This document shows, one piece after another, positions 1 through 8,323 of a DNA stretch of 17,403 bases. The stretch's first letter is position 1. The number at the start of each line of letters is the position of its first letter. A program made the translations under genes and the position numbers. Under the pieces are notes generated by a model. The model was not told the origin of the DNA and did not search any database. It saw only the letters and a program-made list of their open reading frames with translations. This stretch comes from Alphaproteobacteria bacterium (GTDB lineage Bacteria; Pseudomonadota; Alphaproteobacteria; JAGOMX01): assembly GCA_016742295.1 (NCBI GenBank), contig JACVCA010000009.1, positions 1-17,403 on the forward strand. Direction: 5' to 3'.

Positions 1-2480
1 GCATTTGCCTCTAATATTCTTGAAATAAATTGCTGCTTTTCCTTAACTTTACTAATGTATTGTGTATATTTTTCAAAATTGCATTCAGCCTGGTATATAT
101 TTGCTAAAATATATAATAATTCTTCATTTTCAAGACCTTTCTCTTCTGCCTGTGTAAGAAGGGTTTTTGCCTGAGGGTAATCTTTTTGTATACCTCTTCC
201 TAAATAGCAGTTGCGTCCTAAATCGAAATAAGCTTTTAAATAGTGCTCTTCAATGGCCTTATGAAAATAGGCAATTGCCTTAATAAACTTCTCATCTGCT
301 TGGTATATAATTCCTAGAGTATAAAAAAATCTTCCCCTTTTAACACTAGCTCGCTCAATTTGTCCAAGCATAACTTCTGCTTCACGGAAATTACTCGAGC
401 GTATTTTAACTTTATATCGGGCATAGATATTTCCTTGTTTAGCTGCTTTTTCATACCAGCCAAACGCCTCCTCTTTACTATTGTACTTTCTCCCTATTCC
501 CTTTTGGCACATCCATCCGATTTTTACCTGGGCTTTAGCTTCGCTATCTCGAAAAGCAAAAGCCCAATACCATTTAAATAATTCTTCATATTCTAAACGA
601 GTCAATTCCTGACTACTGGTAAATTGAGCCTTGTTTGTACTTTTATTTTCAAAAAGCCAATAACAAGCTTCATTGATATCTTGTTTTACTCCTTGCCCCT
701 CTAAATACATTAGCCCAACATTTAAACGAGCAAATGGCTCATTTTGCTTAGCTGCTTTTAACGTCCATTTAAATGCTTCATGGTAGTTGCACGTAATACC
801 TTGTCCATATTCATACATTTCTGCAGCTTTGAGTTGAGCAAACGTATTTCCTAGCTGAGCAGCTTTAAAATACCATTTGAACGCTTCTTTAAGATTTTGC
901 TTAACTCCTTGCCCCTTTTCATAAATTGTAGCTAATATAATTTGCGATAATACTTTACCTTGTTCAGCTGTGGCTTTAATTAAAGGTACTGATTTATCAA
1001 ACCGTAGTTTAGCTAATGGATTTTGTTCATGCATAGAAGATAGCGTATTTAGCATCCAACTTTCTGTATAACCCTTACTTATTGCCTTCTCAAATAACAT
1101 GATTGCTCTATTATAATCTTGCTTTAAATAAGCTTTCATACCTGCATTTCTAAAAGCTGGCCCATAGCCTTCTTCTAATGCTTGTTGCGCATGTACAGCC
1201 GACTTTGCAGAATCAGGAGCTAGCCTTTTATCTTTTCTTCCTTTTTTGATACCGTTCTCATATATTAGGCTTAAAGCTGTAAACATAGCTCCATCACGAT
1301 AGCCGTGGCTTGCTACCTTCTCAAAAAGCTCCCAAGCTTCAAATTCCTTCTTAGTGGTTCCTTGGCCGGTGTAATACATCTCTCCAAGTTCCTTTAGAGC
1401 TAATGGATACTCTTCAGTCGCAGCCTTGTTAAACCATTTTAAGGCTTCTTTATAATTTTGTGAGACCCCTCTGCCATATCGGTATAAAAGGCCTAGTTGA
1501 GTTTGAGATTTTACTACCCATTTCTTTAATGCTGGCTCAATAGTTTTTTCTTCGGCTAATGCTTTATACAGTCCTTCAGGCAGTTTTCGCTTCTCTTCAT
1601 CTTTTGAGGATTCATAGAGTAACCCTTTTAAGAAAATGGCTTGATAACCAAGAACTCTTTCATTTAGAGAGGGCCTGGCATTAATGAGTTTAAGCAGCTC
1701 TTGAGGAGAATCTGATGGGGTTAGTTGATTAGTACATGTTAAAAGAATATTTTCAACCTTAGAAACTGCTTCTTTATAGTAATATTCTTTAAGGCTTTGC
1801 TCTGTAAGAGCACTATAAAAATATAGTAGCTTGGCATGCTGAAATTTTACCAAAGGTGCGTGGCTATTATCTTGAAGTTCTTGGTTAAGATAATGTAGAT
1901 GAAGCTTTTCAAAAATAAGTTTAACTTTACGTATTAATTCCTGGGAAGCTTCTACTTTTTCCCAAGGATGTGTTGTTGAATACTGAGATAGCTTCCTTAA
2001 ATACTTTCTTGCTTGGCCTATGTTTTCTTCTGTAAATTCATCTTTGTAATATAGCCATGTTGACCCTTTCGCAATCCAGCGATAGACAGAAGGATGCTTT
2101 AGTACATCCTTAATATAATCAAGCATAGCTTCCGGTTCTAACCCTAAGCGAAGAGCTCTTTCATCTGAATAACTTTTTATAAGCTCTTGGTAGGCTTTAT
2201 TCACCCTCCTTAAAGCAAGAAGTTCTTCTTCCTCCATGAAATTAAGACAATGCAATCTTAATTCAGGAGGGAAATCAGGGGAGGTAAGAAAATCTAATTT
2301 TAAGTGGAAAAGAGTTCTATATTCTTGCTTATTTGAAAAAGGATTAATAGTAGAAACATTTCTTCTTGGCTGAGCTATCCTTTCATAATATTTTTGTAAA
2401 TAGGGGGAAGAAAAACTTGCGAGCGCTGTAAAATTAAGAAAAAGGCTACTTATAAAGGTATAAATTACTTGCTGGTTCAT
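1..2480 (-). CDS. secreted F-box / Sel1-repeat protein, 3' end cut by window edge
   Basis: An open frame with no stop runs from an ATG at 2480 to the left edge (826 codons seen), so the C-terminus is missing. Residues 1-22 are a hydrophobic signal peptide (MNQQVIYTFISSLFLNFTAL, then AS). Residues 69-113 resemble an F-box: PPELRLHCLNF, then LLALRRVNKAYQEL, then a degenerate D-E-R-A-L where the consensus has D-x-x-LW. Residues 120-310 are a helical region I do not recognise. From about residue 315 Sel1-type repeats occur (LGLLYRYGRGVSQNYKEALK, IYEKGQGVKQNLKEAFKWY), some degenerate, continuing almost to the edge. By family knowledge F-boxes dock on Skp1 of host SCF ubiquitin ligases and Sel1 repeats bind protein partners; a host-directed adaptor is inference. 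The start lies 18 bases after the preceding stop and lacks a clear Shine-Dalgarno sequence, so translation may depend on the upstream gene. Confidence 0.85.
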   Translation of the reverse strand, partial: MNQQVIYTFISSLFLNFTALASFSSPYLQKYYERIAQPRRNVSTINPFSNKQEYRTLFHLKLDFLTSPDFPPELRLHCLNFMEEEELLALRRVNKAYQELIKSYSDERALRLGLEPEAMLDYIKDVLKHPSVYRWIAKGSTWLYYKDEFTEENIGQARKYLRKLSQYSTTHPWEKVEASQELIRKVKLIFEKLHLHYLNQELQDNSHAPLVKFQHAKLLYFYSALTEQSLKEYYYKEAVSKVENILLTCTNQLTPSDSPQELLKLINARPSLNERVLGYQAIFLKGLLYESSKDEEKRKLPEGLYKALAEEKTIEPALKKWVVKSQTQLGLLYRYGRGVSQNYKEALKWFNKAATEEYPLALKELGEMYYTGQGTTKKEFEAWELFEKVASHGYRDGAMFTALSLIYENGIKKGRKDKRLAPDSAKSAVHAQQALEEGYGPAFRNAGMKAYLKQDYNRAIMLFEKAISKGYTESWMLNTLSSMHEQNPLAKLRFDKSVPLIKATAEQGKVLSQIILATIYEKGQGVKQNLKEAFKWYFKAAQLGNTFAQLKAAEMYEYGQGITCNYHEAFKWTLKAAKQNEPFARLNVGLMYLEGQGVKQDINEACYWLFENKSTNKAQFTSSQELTRLEYEELFKWYWAFAFRDSEAKAQVKIGWMCQKGIGRKYNSKEEAFGWYEKAAKQGNIYARYKVKIRSSNFREAEVMLGQIERASVKRGRFFYTLGIIYQADEKFIKAIAYFHKAIEEHYLKAYFDLGRNCYLGRGIQKDYPQAKTLLTQAEEKGLENEELLYILANIYQAECNFEKYTQYISKVKEKQQFISRILEAN

Positions 2481-2498
2481 AGGGCATATTATCTTAAG

Positions 2499-4124
2499 TT
2501 AATGATCGGTGGTCTTAAGATCTCGCTGGGCTATATGAGTTTGCTCTAAGATATGCTCCTTTTGATAATTAAGCTCTGGAGATTTAATTGATTCAGCATT
2601 TAACTGGGCTTCTTCTAAAAATGCTTTTTTACCTGACTCATCATTTAATACTCTGGCAAATTTTAAATCTAACTCTGCTTGATAGCTTTTAAGCTGGTCT
2701 ATCTCTTGTTGATATAGAGTACTTACTTGAGCAAAAAGACCTTGAGGTAACTTTCCTCTTGTATATTTACTCTCTAAAATATTCATTTCATCCTCAAGGT
2801 TCCTCAACTTAGTTGATAAACTTGTATGTAGGGCTGTACGTATGAGCTCATTCTTAGGTTTTATTTTAGGATCTTCATCTAGTTTAAGTGACATCTTTAA
2901 GAATTTTATAGCAGCTTTACGATGTCCTTTTCTTCCTGCCTCAAAAAAATGAGTTAAGGCTTTAAATTTATCACCATCTTTTTCGAATTCTTTTGCAAGG
3001 CTATAATGAGCAAATAATACTCCTCTCTGGGCTAATGTTAAGAGATCAAACTGATTCTCATCACAGATAACCTTTTCAAGTATTGGATTAGAAGAAATTT
3101 TTGAGTAGAACTCATCAATTGCTTCTTGTGTAAAAAAATTATCTTGAAGCAAAATAATTCTGAGATGGTTATCTTTAGTTAAAAGTTCTCCTAAAGATTT
3201 AAGATGCTCATCGTTTAACTGACATTCTCTCAAATCAAGATGGGTCAAGGTAATATTGTAGGTAAGAAAATCTTTCAGAGTTTCTTCTTGAAGGTCAGAA
3301 AAGTTATTCTTAGCAAGAATTAAGCGTTTGAGAGTTTTATTACGGGTTAATGCTGGAGTAAGGTATTGTAATCCCTCGAAGGTGCAACCTGTACCAGTTA
3401 GTTTCAAAGTCTCAAGAGATATATTGAAAAGAAGTAAAGTTGCAATTTCCTTCATTCCTTTGCTACTTAAGAAATTATGAGACAAATCTAACTTTTTTAA
3501 ATGAGGCAAAGAGAATAAATAACCAATACTATCAGCATCCATTTTATTAGAGGCTAATTGAAGCTTGGTTAAATGGGGAAGATTAGCTGCTATATCTTTT
3601 ACTGCCTGGTTTCCAAGTTGGTTTCCTTTTAGCTTTAATACGGTTACTTGAGAATGCACAGATAATGTTTTAGCCAGAATCCAAGCTCCTATATCTTCTA
3701 TCTCATTATTGTTTAAGTTAACTTCTGTAATAGAAGGTATTTTGCTAAGTACTTTTTTAAGTTCATATCCTATTGTTGTAATGTTGCTTAACCTTATGCA
3801 ATCAATCCCAGGGATATGACCTTTTTGAAGATCGATAACTTGTTCTTCTTTCGAGGCAGAGGGGTGAGATGAGGTTGAGGGTTGGTGGCATTCCTTTGTG
3901 ACTCTAGGCCGTTTACGTCCATAATCTTCTAGCTCTTGTGGGCTTGCATAACAAGACGCCCAGCTTGTTATAGTATAAAGGATGCCCGTATATGTAATAC
4001 CTTTCAATAAAGGTGGGAAAAAAGCAAAATATAATAAGCTAAGGGTATTTCCGAGGCTTTTAAACGACAAAGAAGGCATTAGCTTTATTATCATAAAAGG
4101 AAAGAATTTTATCCATTTGTGCAT
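2499..4124 (-). CDS. exported leucine-rich-repeat protein with Sel1-like segment and C-terminal coiled coil
   Basis: 541 residues. The long hydrophobic N-terminus (about residues 7-58) ends in SWASCYASP, consistent with a signal peptide or a membrane anchor; internal Met11 and Met16 are alternative starts. A basic cluster GRKRPRV (69-75) resembles a nuclear localisation signal. Residues 115-360 hold about eight leucine-rich repeats of the ribonuclease-inhibitor type (LTKLQLASNKMDADSI, LKKLDLSHNFLSSKGM, LTHLDLRECQLNDEHL). Residues 370-412 look like one Sel1-like helix pair, and 430-535 are charged helix likely to form a coiled coil. The first LRRs match those of the next gene upstream (shared D-x-GAW-x-L core), so the two are probably tandem duplicates. 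GGGAG lies six bases before the ATG, which overlaps the upstream stop. LRRs bind proteins; the target is unknown. Confidence 0.85.
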   Translation of the reverse strand: MHKWIKFFPFMIIKLMPSLSFKSLGNTLSLLYFAFFPPLLKGITYTGILYTITSWASCYASPQELEDYGRKRPRVTKECHQPSTSSHPSASKEEQVIDLQKGHIPGIDCIRLSNITTIGYELKKVLSKIPSITEVNLNNNEIEDIGAWILAKTLSVHSQVTVLKLKGNQLGNQAVKDIAANLPHLTKLQLASNKMDADSIGYLFSLPHLKKLDLSHNFLSSKGMKEIATLLLFNISLETLKLTGTGCTFEGLQYLTPALTRNKTLKRLILAKNNFSDLQEETLKDFLTYNITLTHLDLRECQLNDEHLKSLGELLTKDNHLRIILLQDNFFTQEAIDEFYSKISSNPILEKVICDENQFDLLTLAQRGVLFAHYSLAKEFEKDGDKFKALTHFFEAGRKGHRKAAIKFLKMSLKLDEDPKIKPKNELIRTALHTSLSTKLRNLEDEMNILESKYTRGKLPQGLFAQVSTLYQQEIDQLKSYQAELDLKFARVLNDESGKKAFLEEAQLNAESIKSPELNYQKEHILEQTHIAQRDLKTTDH

Positions 4125-4126
4125 TA
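4122..4126 (-). promoter_or_regulatory. TAATG stop-start overlap (likely translational coupling)
   Basis: Read on the minus strand the bases are TAATG: the TAA stop of the upstream LRR gene shares two bases with the ATG of the next LRR gene. A GGGAG motif lies just before it, inside the end of the upstream gene. Such overlaps commonly couple translation of two proteins made in a fixed ratio; coupling here is inferred. Confidence 0.7.
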
Positions 4127-6169
4127 CTTACTCCCTGTTCTCTTTTTATATTCAACTGATAGAGCTTCATCTTCTTGGATATGTCGACGTAAAGTACTAG
4201 GATCTAATTTAATCGGTAAATTACCTTTATGGTTTTCATTAAACTTATCTGACACATACTTGGCTAATTCTTTCTGAGTATAATGGTTAAAAGGATTAGA
4301 ATCAAAAAGAGCTTTCACATAAGCTCTGATTTCTGCTTTATCTTCAGGTTCATATGCTCGATTACGATGCTTTGCTGGCTTCACTTGTTGTTCTAAGGGT
4401 AAAGGGTTATCAACAGTTGATATAGATCCAGGTTCTAAAGAAGGTTCTTCACTCGAAAGTGTTTCAGCTGCAGAGGTAGAAGCTAAAAGGAGTTTTTCTC
4501 TAGGAAGAATTTTATCATCTAATAAAATTGTTAAGCTGTTCCTAGGCGTAACAGTTAAAAACTGTATGGCTGTAGGGTTTAAGTAATTTCCTTGTAGATT
4601 AATTTCTTTTGGTTTTCCGTGAGGAGTTGTTAACTTACTTAAAAAGTCAAAAAAGACAGAGATCTCATTAAATTTAAAACTATTGTGGCTTATATTTAAT
4701 ACAGTAAGGCCTATAGAATTTTCTAGAAGGACAGTTAATCCTTTAATAGATTCATCAGTAAGCTTATTATGGCTCAAAGTAATGGTTTCTATAGAATTGT
4801 TTGGGACTTCCATAAAGGATTGAAAAAGATAAAAGAAATCTGCATCATCAAGCCCAAAGTTAACAAGCCCAATAGATGTTAGGTGGCTTGCAGAACGCAA
4901 TTGATAAGTTAAAAATTCAATAAGGTGATTACCAGGCTTACCTCCTTTACCCTCTAAATATAAGGCTTGTATAGCACTTCCACTGCCCAAAAGCTCTGTA
5001 GAAGATGATCCAGCTAGCTGAGAAATATGCTCATTTGCTTTTGAAGAGCTTCCATTTAAGCTAGCTTGTACTATATCTGCAGATGGAGAAGGAGAAGAGA
5101 CCACATCTGTTTTCCTTTTTCTCGATAGATCAGAGTCATTCTCTCCTAGCTCGGCTATGGTGGAAGAAGAGGGTTGGAGTTCCTCTAAAGGAGAAAAATC
5201 CAAAAATGATGCTAACATACCTTGTTCTTGCGAACATTGTGCTGAATGAGTAGAAGCTTCACTTGATGCACCATTACTTGTTGATATAGCGGCATCTGGG
5301 TCTATTGAAAGAGTTTGTTCATATTCTTCTAACCTTTTGAAGACTTCTTCGTGAAATGAGTCATGGATGCTGCTCTTAATTATGCTCGGTCTTGAGTTTA
5401 CAGGAATCTTCGAAAAATCAGAAATATAAGTCTGAATGAGTTCTTCTCTATTCTGAGTAATATAAAATGAAGATGAGTGAAGAGTAGGTCGAGGGTTATT
5501 TTCTGAAACTAGAGAATGAGAAAGGGAAACACTAATATTTGGGTCTAATTTTTCTATTAAAGATTTAAGATTCTTATCCATTTGTATAGGATTATCTTTT
5601 AAATTCAATTCAGTTAAAACTGTACTAAATCTTAGTCCTTCGATTAATGCTAATGCTCCAGGAGTTTCTATCTGATTTGCCTTCAAATGAAGTTTTTTCA
5701 AATGTCCAAGATTACTCAAGGCAGAAGCACCTTTATTGCCAATATTATTGTTGCTAAAATCTAAGCTTGTAATAGAAGGATGATCTTTTAATACGGCACT
5801 TAGCAACCATGCCCCTTTATCCCCTATCTGATGATTATTAAAGCGAATAGCTACGATATTAGGTTGAGTGTTTAAAAGTCTTCTCAGTTGATAGCTTTTT
5901 TTTAGTATATTGTCTTCAGTTATTAAATCTGCTGGCGCTTTAGGTCTATATGTGAAATCAAGTAAAATCTCTTCTTCTTTGCTGTCTTTTGCTTTAAGAT
6001 GTTCATCCTTTTGACTCAACGTTCCTTCTTGATCATTCACAAGAAGGCGAGATTTTTTTGAGAATGAGGGTTTATTTTCTTCTTCTGAATTAATTGAAGG
6101 CAAGCTTGCTAAACATGAGGTGCTTAGGAAAAGTGCTATGTTGAACCAAATAAGTTTAGATATTAACAT
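4124..6169 (-). CDS. exported two-block LRR protein with Ser-rich linker and basic C-terminal module
   Basis: 681 residues. Signal peptide 1-21 (IALFLSTSCLAS). LRR block 1 spans residues 100-215 (GHLKKLHLKANQIETPGAL). A low-complexity Ser-rich linker (225-400) contains the basic cluster SRKRK (349-353), resembling a monopartite nuclear localisation signal. LRR block 2 spans 400-555 (ETITLSHNKLTDESIKGL, LTVLNISHNSFKFNEI). The C-terminus (598-681) is basic and helical: KHRNR, then SNPFNHYTQKELAKYVSDKF, then LDPSTLRRHI, suggestive of a helix-turn-helix-like fold. The SNPF-x-YTQ-x-E core recurs in the upstream F-box gene. GGAG lies seven bases before the ATG. It is preceded by 34 bases with no terminator and overlaps the next gene. 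The LRR assignment is firm; nuclear targeting and nucleic-acid binding are inference. Confidence 0.85.
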   Translation of the reverse strand: MLISKLIWFNIALFLSTSCLASLPSINSEEENKPSFSKKSRLLVNDQEGTLSQKDEHLKAKDSKEEEILLDFTYRPKAPADLITEDNILKKSYQLRRLLNTQPNIVAIRFNNHQIGDKGAWLLSAVLKDHPSITSLDFSNNNIGNKGASALSNLGHLKKLHLKANQIETPGALALIEGLRFSTVLTELNLKDNPIQMDKNLKSLIEKLDPNISVSLSHSLVSENNPRPTLHSSSFYITQNREELIQTYISDFSKIPVNSRPSIIKSSIHDSFHEEVFKRLEEYEQTLSIDPDAAISTSNGASSEASTHSAQCSQEQGMLASFLDFSPLEELQPSSSTIAELGENDSDLSRKRKTDVVSSPSPSADIVQASLNGSSSKANEHISQLAGSSSTELLGSGSAIQALYLEGKGGKPGNHLIEFLTYQLRSASHLTSIGLVNFGLDDADFFYLFQSFMEVPNNSIETITLSHNKLTDESIKGLTVLLENSIGLTVLNISHNSFKFNEISVFFDFLSKLTTPHGKPKEINLQGNYLNPTAIQFLTVTPRNSLTILLDDKILPREKLLLASTSAAETLSSEEPSLEPGSISTVDNPLPLEQQVKPAKHRNRAYEPEDKAEIRAYVKALFDSNPFNHYTQKELAKYVSDKFNENHKGNLPIKLDPSTLRRHIQEDEALSVEYKKRTGSK

Positions 6170-6203
6170 ATTGTTACTCCATATTCCGTCTATTAATCTT
6201 CAA

Positions 6204-7988
6204 TTATGATTCCTTAGGCTTTTCTTTCCCCTTAATAGAGGGAGAAAAAGGAACCAATAGCATGTTAAGTAAATCATTATCTTGAGCTTTCAAGGCTGTT
6301 CCTAAAAGGATAGAGGGTGTAAGAGGAATCTTCAAGTCTGCACTTAGTTTTTTAGCGAGATCTTCCTTGTCGTTTTCCTTTAAATAAAATTTAACCTTCT
6401 TACCGATTAAGCCTCGTCTAAATTCATGTAACTTATTTAATATTTCTCTTCTTTGTTCTGGAGAGGGAAGCGAGGTTGACCATTTAGCATTTAGTCTTCT
6501 TAACCTTTTAAGAAGTTTTTTTAAATAGATGTATTCTTTCCTGTCGATAAGAAGACTAAAAAGAGTACGCTCATCAATTATTCCGCGTGGCTCGGATGAA
6601 AGGTTTTTATAATTAAGGACACGAGTAAGTCCAATGCATATCTCTTTAGCTTTCAGCTTTTTACCTGAACTAAAGTATCTTCCCTTGAATAAATTTGGAA
6701 GAGTCTCAAGGAGAATCTTAATCTCCTCCTGAGTATATTTAAATGGGTTACTTTTAGTCCTTTTTTTCGTGTCTTTAATTAGTGCAGCTTCTTTACTTGA
6801 GGTTTCCTGCTCATCTTTTTCATCTATAGCTTCTTTCTTATCCAGCCTCAGCTCAGAATTAGAGTAAAGTTCTTTACAATCTTCTAAGGTGCTCTTTATT
6901 TTCCAGAGAAATTTATGGGCTTGAAGGCAAAGAGGGTTACCTCGTAAATCTATTTTTATAGAAAGTATACGGGTAGCAATAGCTCCTGTTCGTCTTATAA
7001 GGCTAGGTTTTTCATATTTAAAGTTATTTTGACTTAGGTTTAATTCCTCAAAATTATCCTTTTTTTCTATAAGCTTTATAATATCATCAAGATTATCTTC
7101 GCTTTCTAATTGATTTTCACTTAGATCAAGTTCCTTAAGGCAAGAGTTTAATGTAAGGGCACATAATAAGCCCATTGCCCCTTCATCGTCCAAGCCTGCA
7201 TGCTTAATTCTTAAAATAGTGAGTGTTGAAAAAGGATTAAAATAAGATAATGAGCAAGCAAGAGAATACAAGAATTGATTTCCTATGATAAATTGACCTT
7301 CTCCCTGGAGAATAATTTTGTCAACAGGTTGCGAAAGTTTGAAAAGGTCTGAGGCAGCCTTGCTGTGATCTTTCTCTAAAATTGCTTCTTTGATTTGAAG
7401 TGGAAAAACATATTTTATATTTCCATTTCTCTGGCTACTTTCAAATTGAAAGCTATCTATTGCGCTTACATCATAAGGATCCCTTTCTGTACTACTTAAA
7501 GCATCCTGGTTATCAAGTGCAGGCCTAAAATGCTCTTTCAATAATGTCTTATAATCTATAGCCTGAGAAAAGTTACTATTCTCTGGGATAAGCCCTACTC
7601 TTTTAGTGTACTCTTTCCAAAGTATGTTATCCTCCATCAATCTTCGCCATCTTTTGTTTACTGCTGTAGCAAAAGGAACATCTATAGCATTGAGAAATGA
7701 AAATATATACAATAGAAGTTCATCTGAAAGGTCAACTTTGTTAGAGCCCTCCTCTGAAGAACTTTCTTCCCCTTCTGCCTCTTCCCTCTTCCTTTTTCGC
7801 TCTTTAGCTTCGTCAGCTGTTTGGTATAAAGAGGTTGAAGAAGGAGGTGTTGTCCTGGGAATAATTTCTTCAAACTTTTCATCATTTTCATCTTCTTTAT
7901 TGCTTCCTTGAAGAGAAAAACAGTTCAAACTCAAGCTAAGAGCTACACTGCTGAATAATAGTTTACTTCTCGAATGTATAATTGCCAT
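6204..7988 (-). CDS. exported F-box / LRR protein with basic C-terminal module
   Basis: 594 residues. Signal peptide 1-28 (LLFSSVALSLSLNCFSLQG). A highly charged stretch contains KERKRKREE (62-70), a nuclear-localisation-like cluster, then an acidic Glu/Ser tract. Residues 85-128 form a good F-box: LSDELLLYIFSFL, NKRWRRL, then DNILW, close to the LPxE-IFSYL-KxW-DxxLW pattern. About three or four LRRs follow (225-362; LKELDLSENQLESEDNL, FEELNLSQNNFKYEKPSL). The C-terminal 190 residues are basic and helical, opening with KKRTKSNPFKYTQEEIK (409-425), related to the tail of the next gene. F-box plus LRR is the architecture of eukaryotic SCF substrate receptors, so a host ubiquitin-ligase adaptor is the likeliest role (inference). 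GGGGAG precedes the ATG. It is the first gene of a four-gene run. Confidence 0.87.
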   Translation of the reverse strand: MAIIHSRSKLLFSSVALSLSLNCFSLQGSNKEDENDEKFEEIIPRTTPPSSTSLYQTADEAKERKRKREEAEGEESSSEEGSNKVDLSDELLLYIFSFLNAIDVPFATAVNKRWRRLMEDNILWKEYTKRVGLIPENSNFSQAIDYKTLLKEHFRPALDNQDALSSTERDPYDVSAIDSFQFESSQRNGNIKYVFPLQIKEAILEKDHSKAASDLFKLSQPVDKIILQGEGQFIIGNQFLYSLACSLSYFNPFSTLTILRIKHAGLDDEGAMGLLCALTLNSCLKELDLSENQLESEDNLDDIIKLIEKKDNFEELNLSQNNFKYEKPSLIRRTGAIATRILSIKIDLRGNPLCLQAHKFLWKIKSTLEDCKELYSNSELRLDKKEAIDEKDEQETSSKEAALIKDTKKRTKSNPFKYTQEEIKILLETLPNLFKGRYFSSGKKLKAKEICIGLTRVLNYKNLSSEPRGIIDERTLFSLLIDRKEYIYLKKLLKRLRRLNAKWSTSLPSPEQRREILNKLHEFRRGLIGKKVKFYLKENDKEDLAKKLSADLKIPLTPSILLGTALKAQDNDLLNMLLVPFSPSIKGKEKPKES

Positions 7989-8045
7989 ATTGCTCCCCTA
8001 TTCAAGTGGGCCCTTCAGTAGTTATCACCCATTCTATAGGCCTGA

Positions 8046-8051
8046 ATTATA
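8046..8051 (-). promoter_or_regulatory. -10 box of promoter for the F-box/LRR operon
   Basis: A consensus TATAAT reads on the minus strand, 57 bases before the ATG at 7988, giving an untranslated leader of about 50 bases. The expected -35 position has only a poor match (GTGTAA), so the promoter may need an activator or the call may be wrong. Confidence 0.45.
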
Positions 8052-8222
8052 TATCAAAAAACATCCCCTTACACTTTTTTTAAAGAGGGCTGGAATCTTA
8101 TAGGTGAATTAGGTATCCAGGCTGCTCCCTTTATGATCTTTAGTAGTTAAAGGATTCAAAACATAGGTAAATTACACCATCTATATATAAAAAGGTTCTA
8201 CAATCTTTTCTGAGCTTTGCAT

Positions 8223-8247
8223 AAAAAGAAAAGGCAGATCCTCGCCT
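8223..8247 (-). terminator. rho-independent terminator of the Smr / Sel1-YoeB operon
   Basis: On the minus strand a short hairpin (AGGCG, six-base loop, TGCCT; one G-U pair) is followed directly by TTTTCTTTTT. It lies about 77 bases after the stop of the Sel1-YoeB gene and before the next operon promoter. The stem is short, so termination may be partial. Confidence 0.5.
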
Positions 8248-8323
8248 CTATAATGACTTCAGTTTAAAGGTAGTATAACAGACCAACTAGATTCATTATA
8301 GGATTTACGGTCATCAAAACTAT

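Larger units (their letters stand above)
7989..8323. other. intergenic gap between two minus-strand operons
   Basis: 335 bases with no credible gene. It holds the leader and candidate promoter of the F-box/LRR operon at its left side and the terminator of the Smr/YoeB operon near 8223-8247. The 5' leader contains a GGGCCC palindrome near 8009. I see nothing else in it. Confidence 0.7.

Noticed and set aside
3982..4200. Plus-strand 72-codon frame across the junction of the two LRR genes
   Set aside because: It lies opposite two well-supported genes and has no recognisable motif.
6104..6124. Lipoprotein signal (STSC) at the N-terminus of the 681-residue protein
   Set aside because: The residue three before Cys is Ser, not Leu/Val/Ile, and a normal A-S-L cleavage site follows; an ordinary signal peptide fits better.
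4124..6169. LRR proteins as NEL-type (IpaH/SspH) ubiquitin ligases
   Set aside because: The LRRs are RI-type, not the short 20-residue LPX type, and no NEL catalytic Cys motif is visible in the C-terminal parts.
7606..7911. Plus-strand 101-codon frame inside the F-box/LRR gene
   Set aside because: Ser-rich shadow of the Glu/Lys-rich coding strand, no ribosome site, and opposite to a gene with clear domains.
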